Below are positions 45,635 through 52,668 of a DNA stretch of 64,000 bases, piece by piece. The position numbers and the translations under genes were made by a program. The notes under the pieces are model-generated. The model searched no databases. It worked only from the letters and a program-made list of their open reading frames with translations, and was not told where the DNA came from. Location of the stretch: assembly GCF_900107725.1 (NCBI RefSeq), contig NZ_FNQO01000002.1, positions 1-64,000 of the forward strand, given 5' to 3'. Numbering within the stretch: position 1 is the first letter of the stretch; each line of letters begins with the position of its first letter. This stretch comes from Microbulbifer marinus (lineage in GTDB: Bacteria > Pseudomonadota > Gammaproteobacteria > Pseudomonadales > Cellvibrionaceae).

Positions 45635-46335
45635 ATGGATGATATCCCCGTACCAATTCCAGCGCGACCGGTTCGTTTTATGGACAGGCGTCGTGCCTTT
45701 ATATGTGGACGGCAGCTGGCGTACCGGACGGAAAAGAACATACTGCGGCTGGATTCTGGACTAGATTCGGTTTCACAAGATGCGCAGGCCCGATGAGATG
45801 GGCAAGGGCGAGGTGAATGCATGGCTGGGTCACTTCGCCTTGCAGCGCAATATGTCGGTCAGTACGCAAAAAAGCTGTGCTGAACGCCATCGTGCTCTTG
45901 TATCGCCAGATCTTGAACATTGAGTTCGGCAAGCTGGATTTCGACGGGGCCAGTAACGGGCGGCGCCTGCCCGTTGTGTTTACTCGCGAAGAGGCGACAG
46001 CGGTTATCGATAATTTGTGCTGTCATCACAGGTTGCTCGTTTCCGTGATGTACGGTTCGGGACTGCGGGCCATGGACGCCGGCAGGTTGCGGGTGCAGGA
46101 CGTGCATTTTGGCCATAAGTGCATTTTGTTCGTGAAACGAAACGGCAGAAGTGGCATCGGACACCGCTACCGAACTCTCTTGTGGCCCCTTTGCAGTTAA
46201 AAATCGAGTCGGCGCTGTCGATTCATCAACGGATTTGGAGGAGGGATTTGGGCGGTGTATCTACCGCATGCGCAGGTGAAACAGCACCCGAAGACGGCAA
46301 CCAACGCGGAAAATCGGTTATCAGTATCCGCTCTA
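45635..46335 (+). pseudogene. Integron integrase intI, multiply frameshifted
   Basis: Tyrosine recombinase of the IntI type, readable only by switching frames: frame 2 from ATG 45635 (PARPVRFMDRRRAF, QLAYRTEK), frame 3 from about 45765 after a TAG (IRFHKMRRPDEMGKGEVNAW, LQRNMSVSTQ), frame 1 from about 45880 (LNAIVLLYRQILNIEFGKLD, RRLPVVFTREEATAVI, SVMYGSGLRAMDAGRLRVQD), frame 3 again at about 46140 (WHRTPLPNSLVAPL), and frame 1 at 46256 (VYLPHAQVKQHPKTA, in the IntI-specific patch). An AGGAAG ribosome site remains before the ATG. The C-terminal half with the His-x-x-Arg and Tyr catalytic residues is not recognisable. Divergent from the cassette array, as in all integrons. Confidence 0.9.
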
Positions 46336-46601
46336 ACCAAACTCCCCGTCATTACCTTTTGGTGTAATTTCGCCGATCTGGCGACCCTACCATCGTTTTC
46401 ACTTGCTGTGGTAACTGCCGCGGCTCGCCCACTCTGCAGCGAATACCGGAGGATATCGGCACGCTGCGCTGGGGAAATCACAATCTGCTGTCGCGTCGTC
46501 AAGACGTACTGGAGTTCTTCGCCCCGCGAAAGCTCGCGCAGCGGATAGCGCTCGCAAATCGCTGTAGTTTGCAAAGCCCATTTGCAATAGAGAGGTGCGC
46601 A
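46336..46601. other. Spacer after the integrase remnant
   Basis: 266 bases where the integrase C-terminus should be; no similarity is seen in any frame. It probably contains the promoter of the L,D-transpeptidase gene. An antisense frame (46197-46607) crosses it without recognisable features. Confidence 0.4.
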
Positions 46602-47306
46602 ATGCAAAGCCGTTTTTCACTACTAAAACGATCGTCACTCGCCGCGTTGCTGGTACTCAGTGGCGCCCCTCTGGTAACACAAGTTGCTGAGGGCGCCGAT
46701 TATCGCGACCCAAACAACCTCCCTCCGCATGTGCGCAGCTACTACAACAACTCGCGTAACCAGTACTACAACTCATACGATCGACCGACCTACAACTCGC
46801 GCTATTACACCAGGTCACCCTATGCGGGCAACGGTGCCCAGCAATACACGGGCAGATCCTGGTGGCGTCACGACGTTATCGGCGGTGCGCCGAGAATCGT
46901 GATCGATCTCAGCGAACAGACGGCCTATTTTTACAAGGGTGGAAAGCTGGCCGGCGTTTCGCCGGTGTCCACCGGCAAGGCCGGGCACCGCACGCCTACC
47001 GGGAACTTTCGGATCTCCGAAAAGAAATACAATCACCGCTCCAACCTTTACGGTCACTACGTAAGCAGAAACGGCTACGTATTACGCAGTAATGTGGATG
47101 TGCGTCGTGACCGCAGACCACCAGGCTCGATCTTCCGCGGTGCGTCGATGGATTTCATGATGCGGATCAATGGAGCCGTAACCATGCACGCGGGTTATGT
47201 GCCGGGCTACCCGGCCTCCCATGGCTGCATCCGCCTGCCCTGGCATATGGCGAAGATTTTCTTCAGCAACGCTACCGTGGGCACCAAGGTTTCCGTCGTA
47301 CACTAG
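46602..47306 (+). CDS. L,D-transpeptidase (YkuD domain)
   Basis: Periplasmic cysteine transpeptidase acting on peptidoglycan (3-3 cross-links or protein anchoring). 234 residues from ATG 46602 (AGAGGT upstream; an earlier frame start at 46569 lacks one). Signal peptide about 1-31. A Tyr/Asn/Arg-rich linker (about 32-90) is followed by a YkuD domain: PRIVIDLSEQTAYFYKGGKLAGVSPVSTG, HRTPTGNF, and the catalytic TMHAGYVPGYPASHGCIRLP, which contains the His and Cys. Confidence 0.93.
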   Translation: MQSRFSLLKRSSLAALLVLSGAPLVTQVAEGADYRDPNNLPPHVRSYYNNSRNQYYNSYDRPTYNSRYYTRSPYAGNGAQQYTGRSWWRHDVIGGAPRIVIDLSEQTAYFYKGGKLAGVSPVSTGKAGHRTPTGNFRISEKKYNHRSNLYGHYVSRNGYVLRSNVDVRRDRRPPGSIFRGASMDFMMRINGAVTMHAGYVPGYPASHGCIRLPWHMAKIFFSNATVGTKVSVVH

Positions 47307-47315
47307 CCAAGCTGT

Positions 47316-47363
47316 CCGCAACAAAAAAAGGGCGAACAACTGTTCGCCCTTTTTTTGTTGCGG
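47316..47363. terminator. Perfect 23-bp bidirectional terminator
   Basis: A 23-base arm (47316-47338) and its exact complement (47341-47363) with a 2-base AC centre, between convergent stops at 47306 and 47375. Both arms contain a run of seven A/T, giving U-tracts on both strands. Confidence 0.92.
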
Positions 47364-47374
47364 TTTTTTTTGCG

Positions 47375-48781
47375 TTACGCGGTATCTTCCAGCCTCGCCT
47401 TCTCATCGGACTCCATGCGTACGAAATAATCGTGCGCGGCGCGGTTGACGTATCTGGCCAACAGCAGCGTCGACGTCATGGTCGGAATCGCCATAATCGC
47501 GTACATGCCGATAATTATGCTGTTTACCGCGTTCAGCGATGCCACCGCACCGATCACGATCAACAGGATGTACATGGCCGTATAGAGCCCCTGAAAGCGG
47601 CTGCCGAACAGGAAGACGAAACACTTAACGCCGTAGTACCAGAAGGTGACGATGGTACTGAATGCCAACGGCAGCACCATCAACAACAACAGGACCGGAC
47701 CGAAGTGTCCGAACACCTCGGAGAAGGCGTTCGCCGTCAGGGTAACGCCGGCGATCCCGTCGGCGTGCTGCCACACGCCGGTCAGCAGAATGACCAGAGC
47801 GGTACAGGTGCAGATAACCAGTGTATCGATGATCGGCCCCAGCATCGCCACCACACCCTCGCGAATCGGCTCGCGGGTCTTGGCCGCGCCATGGGCCAGG
47901 GATTCGGTGCCGATACCGGCCTCGTTGGAGAAGGCCCCGCGGCTGATACCGGTGGCGATTACCGCCCCCAGCGCACCGCCGGCCACGGCCTTGCCGCTGA
48001 AGGCATCGCTGATAATCAGCGCGAAGGCGGCCGGCACCTGCTGCCAGAAATAGCCGATCACGATCAGCGTCAGCGCCAGGTAGAACAGCACCATGCCCGG
48101 CACGACACGCACGGCGAACTTGCCGATACGCTGAATGCGCCCGGCGATCACCACCGCCGCCGCAATGGCCAGCACCAGGCCGGTGGCAAAATCGAACAGC
48201 AGCGACCCTTCCGCCGGTACCCAGCCGAGCGGCACCGCGAAGGACTCCCGCAGCAACTGCACCGTCTGGTTGGACTGGAACACCGGCAGCATGCCGCACA
48301 GCCCCGCCACGGCAAACAGCAGCGCCAGCGGCATCCACTTTTTGCCCAGCCCCTCGCGGATCACATACATGGGGCCACCCTGCAGTTCGCCGGCGGAGTC
48401 GCGGCCGCGGAACATGACCGCCAGCGACGCGGTGTAGAACTTGGTGGCCACCCCCACCAGCGCGGTCACCCACATCCAGAAAATCGCCCCTGGGCCGCCG
48501 GTACTGATGGCGATGGCCACACCGGCGATATTGCCGAGCCCCAGCGTGCCGGACAGCGCGGTCGACAGCGCCTGCCGGTGCGGTACCTGGCCGGGATCAT
48601 TCGGATCGTCGTATTTGCCGCGCAGCAGGTCGATACTGTGGCCGATATGGCGATAGGGGCGGGCACGGGAATAGATCAGCAGCGCGAGACCGCCGCCGAC
48701 CAGCAGTACCAGCAGCGGCGTACCCCAGACAAAAGCGGCGAAGGCGGCGAGAGCAGAATCGATGGACTGTAGAAATGACAT
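47375..48781 (-). CDS. Sodium:alanine symporter (AGCS family)
   Basis: 468-residue inner-membrane amino-acid carrier, Na+ or H+ coupled. AGCS hallmarks: GTLGLGNIAGVAIAISTGGPGAIFWMW near residue 80, MYVIREGLGKKWMPLA, and GISRGAFSNEAGIGTESLAHGAAKT around 280. About 10-11 TM helices. Alanine or glycine is the usual substrate. Convergent with the L,D-transpeptidase gene, sharing its terminator. Confidence 0.93.
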   Translation of the reverse strand: MSFLQSIDSALAAFAAFVWGTPLLVLLVGGGLALLIYSRARPYRHIGHSIDLLRGKYDDPNDPGQVPHRQALSTALSGTLGLGNIAGVAIAISTGGPGAIFWMWVTALVGVATKFYTASLAVMFRGRDSAGELQGGPMYVIREGLGKKWMPLALLFAVAGLCGMLPVFQSNQTVQLLRESFAVPLGWVPAEGSLLFDFATGLVLAIAAAVVIAGRIQRIGKFAVRVVPGMVLFYLALTLIVIGYFWQQVPAAFALIISDAFSGKAVAGGALGAVIATGISRGAFSNEAGIGTESLAHGAAKTREPIREGVVAMLGPIIDTLVICTCTALVILLTGVWQHADGIAGVTLTANAFSEVFGHFGPVLLLLMVLPLAFSTIVTFWYYGVKCFVFLFGSRFQGLYTAMYILLIVIGAVASLNAVNSIIIGMYAIMAIPTMTSTLLLARYVNRAAHDYFVRMESDEKARLEDTA

Positions 48782-48888
48782 GTTTTTTTGGCGATTGATC
48801 AGGTAGCCAATCAGTCTATGGAGGGCTGCAGTGACTTGTCAAAAACGCGCGCTGCCGGTGCGTCGGAAAAAAGGTAGCCCAGGAAATA

Positions 48889-48915
48889 AAAAAGCCCCTC
48901 TGGGAGGGGCTTTTT
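48889..48915 (-). terminator. Terminator of the MFS sugar importer gene
   Basis: 12-bp stem AAAAAGCCCCTC / GAGGGGCTTTTT with a TGG loop, seven bases after the MFS stop, followed by a T-rich tract on the minus strand. Confidence 0.9.
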
Positions 48916-48921
48916 AGTTCA

Positions 48922-50439
48922 TCAGGCGGTGACCGCTTCCTCTATAGCTCCGCTCTGTTCCGCGCGCTCCTCGCGGACAAAGAACACGGAAGCCGCGCCG
49001 AGGACCATAAACACCCCGGCCAGCACGATGATATAGATCGCCTGGTTGTCGAAAACACCTTTCAAAATTGCACCGGCCACCAGCGCGGAAACGATCTGCG
49101 GCGCGGCGATGGTGAAATTGAAGATGCCCATATAGACGCCGGTCTTGCTGGCCGGCAGCGAGTCGGACAGGATCGCGTAGGGCATCGCCAGGATCGCCGC
49201 CCAGGCGATACCGATACCGACCATCGGCAGCAGCAGACCAAGCGCGCCGCTCGGCACGGTAACTTCGGTGATCAGCAGATTCACCTGGGTCGGCTCGCCG
49301 CCCTGGAACAGCAGGAAGCTGATATAGCCGAGACCGCCCAGCAGCAGCGACAGCGCGTAGGTCGGCTTGCGGCCAAAGGTGTTGGCGATGCGCGCCAGTA
49401 CGATGGAGAAGAGCGCCGCAAACAGCGAATAGGCGGCAAAGATAATCCCTACCCAGTCACCGGCCGCGCCCTTGGCCGCGGCGATATGCGCGGGGACCTG
49501 ACCAACAGTCTCCAGATAGTGCGAATCGAACCACTTGGCTTCCACACCCCACACATGCTGGGTGATGGCCGGCGTGGTGTAGACCCACATGATGAACAGC
49601 GCAAACCAGGAGAAGAACTGCACCAGCGCCAGCTGGCGCATGGTCTTCGGCATGGTGAACAGCAGCTGGAAGAAGCCGCCGAGGCGCTGCGACAGGGACT
49701 TCTGCTCGGCGCGCTCGCGCGCCAGCTGGTCGGCATCGATGCCCTTGTAGGCATTGTACTGTTCCGGCGTGTACTCCTTGGTCCGGAACACGGTCCACAG
49801 CACGCTGCCGAGCAGCACCGAGGCGCCGATATAGAAGGCCCAGATGACCGACGGCGCCACTTCACCGGCCTGCGCGGTGTTTTCCAGGCCGATCACGTTG
49901 GTCAGGATAAACGGCAGCATAGAGCCGCAGACGGCGCCGATATTGATCAGCAGTGACTGAACCGAGTAACCCAGTGTGCGCTGCTCGGAGGGCACCATAT
50001 CGGAAACCAGGGCGCGGAACGGCTGCATGGTCACATTAAAGGCCGCGTCCATCAGCGCCAGCATGACGCCGCCAAACAGGATCGGCGCGACGAAGGCCAC
50101 CACGATGCCCGCGTTCGGCATAAACGCCATGCCCAGGGCGGCGGCGATGGCACCGAACAGGATGTAGGGGTTGCGGCGGCCGAAGCGGCTCCAGGTGCGG
50201 TCCGAGGCGGAGCCGACAATCGGCTGCACGATCAGCCCCATCAGCGGCGCGACTATCCAGAACAGCGACAGCGAATGCAGGTCCGCCCCCAGGTCCGACA
50301 GGATGCGGCTGGCATTGGCGTTCTGCAGCGCAAAGCCGAACTGTACGCCGAGGAAACCGAGGCTGACATTCCACACCTGCCAGAAGGGCAGTTTGGGCTG
50401 TTTCACTGGCTGCGCCATCGCGCCGGATGCATGAGACAT
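48922..50439 (-). CDS. MFS sugar (maltose/maltodextrin-type) transporter
   Basis: 505 residues from ATG 50439 (upstream frame extension to 50643 lacks similarity). About 12 TM. The N-terminal FGFALQNANASRILSDLGADLHSLSLFWIVAPLMGLIVQPIVGSASDRTWSRFGRRNPYILFGA matches the SLC45-like glycoside-pentoside-hexuronide branch used for maltose or sucrose in Caulobacter, Shewanella and Xanthomonas. It sits between malT and the amylase genes, divergent from them, with a perfect MalT-box-like site upstream; maltose or short maltodextrin import is therefore the likely role. Confidence 0.88.
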   Translation of the reverse strand: MSHASGAMAQPVKQPKLPFWQVWNVSLGFLGVQFGFALQNANASRILSDLGADLHSLSLFWIVAPLMGLIVQPIVGSASDRTWSRFGRRNPYILFGAIAAALGMAFMPNAGIVVAFVAPILFGGVMLALMDAAFNVTMQPFRALVSDMVPSEQRTLGYSVQSLLINIGAVCGSMLPFILTNVIGLENTAQAGEVAPSVIWAFYIGASVLLGSVLWTVFRTKEYTPEQYNAYKGIDADQLARERAEQKSLSQRLGGFFQLLFTMPKTMRQLALVQFFSWFALFIMWVYTTPAITQHVWGVEAKWFDSHYLETVGQVPAHIAAAKGAAGDWVGIIFAAYSLFAALFSIVLARIANTFGRKPTYALSLLLGGLGYISFLLFQGGEPTQVNLLITEVTVPSGALGLLLPMVGIGIAWAAILAMPYAILSDSLPASKTGVYMGIFNFTIAAPQIVSALVAGAILKGVFDNQAIYIIVLAGVFMVLGAASVFFVREERAEQSGAIEEAVTA

Positions 50440-50503
50440 AGGGTTCACCGCTGATAACTGATTATGGTTATGCGGCGATTGTCGCAGGCCTGTCGATAGA
50501 GTC

Positions 50504-50528
50504 CCTCCTCCCCGGCGGGGGGAGTAGG
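50504..50528. promoter_or_regulatory. MalT-box-like inverted pair in the divergent starch promoter region
   Basis: Minus strand GGGGAGGAGG (50513-50504) matches the E. coli MalT box GGGGA(T/G)GAGG at all ten positions. Plus strand GGGGAGTAGG (50519-50528) matches at nine. They are separated by 5 bases. The pair lies 65 bases upstream of the MFS start. Confidence 0.6.
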
Positions 50529-50668
50529 GGGCTGCGCCGCCGACTTCGACCCGGCCCCGTGACGCGGCGATAATTCTCCACCCTCCCGTATCCTCGCCTG
50601 GGTCATCACTGCCTCGAGCCCAACACACGGCGATATTGAGCAATTTTTACCCAACAGGCGACTACTGA

Positions 50669-50692
50669 CCTCCCCCTCTTACGAGGGGGATA
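50669..50692. promoter_or_regulatory. GC-rich palindrome upstream of the amylase operon
   Basis: TCCCCCTC-TTAC-GAGGGGGA (50671-50690), perfect 8-base arms, 68 bases before the first operon ATG. Similarity to the MalT box is only partial (7 and 6 of 10). Confidence 0.4.
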
Positions 50693-50757
50693 CCTGCCAC
50701 CTGCCCAGGGGGCAAAATGCGATCTGGGAACTTTTAACTAATAAGCAGGAGCCCGAG

Positions 50758-52632
50758 ATGAGACGGTTACCAGCGCTGTGCCTTGCCACATTAACAACGG
50801 CCGCCTTTATCTTCGTATCGCCCGCGATGGCAGCTAGCCCGGATCCGGTGCAGCAGGTCGAGCCACCTTTCTGGTGGACCGGCATGGCAGTACCGGATCT
50901 GCAGCTGATGGTGCACGGGCGGGAGCTAGCAGGCCTCAAAGCGCAGCTCGATTACCCCGGCGTGGAGCTGCTCGGTACCGAGTCTGTGGAAAACGGCAAC
51001 TACCTGTTTATCGACTTGCGGGTCTCACCGGAAGCTGCTCCCGGCACCCTGCAGATTGCATTGCAAGACGCCGACGAGACCCGTGCGGTCATCGAATATG
51101 AGCTGAAGCAGCGCGCCCCGGGTTCTGCCGAACGCCGCGGCTTCGATTCCGCCGATGCCATCTACCTGATCACGCCGGATCGCTTCGCTAACGGCAAGCC
51201 AGGCAATGACGACACCGCAGACACCCTCGAAGGCACCGCTCGCAGCGAGCCCGGCGGCCGCCACGGCGGTGATATCGCGGGTATGCACCAGCACCTCGAC
51301 TACATCGCCGACATGGGTTTTACCCAGATCTGGCCCAATCCACTGCTGGAAAATAACCAACCCGGATATTCCTACCACGGCTACGCCATCACCGATCACT
51401 ACCGCATCGACCCGCGTTTTGGCAGCAATGAGGAATTCCGCCAATTCGTCGCCGCCGCCCGCCAGAAGGGATTGGGCGTTATCCAGGACGTAGTGTTGAA
51501 CCACATCGGCGACAGGCACTGGTGGTTGAGCGACCTACCAGCGCACGACTGGCTGAACGGCAACGGCCTGAAGAAGGGCGAGTATGTCATTACCAACCAC
51601 AGCCGCTTTACGCCACTGGACCCCTATACGAGCGATATCGACAAGCGCGAATTCGTCGAAGGCTGGTTCGTTGATTCGATGCCCGACATGAATCAGCGCA
51701 ACCCGCTTCTGGCCAACTACCTGATCCAGAATACGCTGTGGTGGATCGAGTATGCGGATCTCAGCGGTATCCGTGCCGACACCTACGCCTATTCCGATCC
51801 AGAGTTCCTGCAGCATTGGGCTCTGCGGATTCAACGTGAATACCCGAATTTCAATATTGTCGGCGAAGAGTGGACCCGCAACCCGGCACTCGTTGCGCAC
51901 TGGCAGCGCGGCGAACACGACCCGGCCAGCGGCGGTCGCCTTAAAAGCATGATGGACTTCCCGCTGCACTACGCGCTGCGCGATGGACTGGCAAACTCTG
52001 ACAGCTGGAACAGCGGCCTGATCGCACTCTACGAGGGGCTGGCCAATGACTTTCTCTACCCACAACCGGACCGCCTGGTGATCTTCGGCGGTAACCACGA
52101 TATCAGCCGCCTGTACAGCCAGCTCGACGAGGATCCGGCGCTGTTCAAGATGGCCATCGCCTATATCGCCACCATGCGCGGAATACCGCAGTTCTATTAC
52201 GGCGATGAGGTACTGCTGCAGAGCCCCAAACACCGCGACGATGGCGTCGTACGTAGCGACTTTCCCGGCGGCTGGACCGGCGACCGCAGCAACGCTTTTA
52301 CTGGTCGGGGCCTGAGCAAAAAACAAAAGGCGGCGCAGGATTACGTTCGAGCGCTATTCAATTGGCGACGCCAGACACCGGCGATTCACAGCGGAAAACT
52401 GAAACACTTTGCTCCGCGCAATAGTACTTATGTGTATTTCCGCTATGACGACAGTGACAAGATCATGGTGGCCTTCAACAAGTCTGATAAACCGCAAAGA
52501 CTTGATAGAGCGCGCTACGCGGAAGTCATCAATAACGAAACCCAGGCCACCGATGTTGTCACCGGTCAGCGCCACGCACTGGACACGCTGACACTGCCCC
52601 CGCGGGATGTACTGGTACTGCAACTGAATTAA
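50758..52632 (+). CDS. Exported GH13 cyclomaltodextrinase-type enzyme
   Basis: 624 residues. Signal peptide about 1-25 (FIFVSPAMAA). N-terminal beta domain (PPFWWTGMAVPDLQLMVHG, about 35-115) typical of the Cyc-maltodext_N type seen in Flavobacterium cyclomaltodextrinase, then the GH13 barrel and a C-terminal beta domain. Catalytic residues: Asp341 in GIRADTYAY, Glu370 in IVGEEWT, Asp448 in GGNHDISR. It hydrolyses cyclodextrins and/or linear maltodextrins. AGGAGCCCGAG precedes the ATG. First gene of an operon with the GH31 and GH13 genes (gaps 36 and 44). Confidence 0.9.
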   Translation: MRRLPALCLATLTTAAFIFVSPAMAASPDPVQQVEPPFWWTGMAVPDLQLMVHGRELAGLKAQLDYPGVELLGTESVENGNYLFIDLRVSPEAAPGTLQIALQDADETRAVIEYELKQRAPGSAERRGFDSADAIYLITPDRFANGKPGNDDTADTLEGTARSEPGGRHGGDIAGMHQHLDYIADMGFTQIWPNPLLENNQPGYSYHGYAITDHYRIDPRFGSNEEFRQFVAAARQKGLGVIQDVVLNHIGDRHWWLSDLPAHDWLNGNGLKKGEYVITNHSRFTPLDPYTSDIDKREFVEGWFVDSMPDMNQRNPLLANYLIQNTLWWIEYADLSGIRADTYAYSDPEFLQHWALRIQREYPNFNIVGEEWTRNPALVAHWQRGEHDPASGGRLKSMMDFPLHYALRDGLANSDSWNSGLIALYEGLANDFLYPQPDRLVIFGGNHDISRLYSQLDEDPALFKMAIAYIATMRGIPQFYYGDEVLLQSPKHRDDGVVRSDFPGGWTGDRSNAFTGRGLSKKQKAAQDYVRALFNWRRQTPAIHSGKLKHFAPRNSTYVYFRYDDSDKIMVAFNKSDKPQRLDRARYAEVINNETQATDVVTGQRHALDTLTLPPRDVLVLQLN

Positions 52633-52668
52633 CGAAACAAACCCGACTACATATATAAAATTGAGCCG

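Noticed and set aside
45635-46335. Integrase remnant as a phage or XerC-type recombinase
   Set aside because: The VYLPHAQ and PVRFMD blocks and the divergent attC array fit IntI specifically.
46197-46607. 136-codon minus frame over the integrase remnant
   Set aside because: No recognisable domain, no ribosome site; the plus strand carries integrase blocks there.
47432-48772. 446-codon plus-strand frame across the AGCS carrier gene
   Set aside because: His/Gln/Arg-rich shadow; the minus frame is an obvious transporter.
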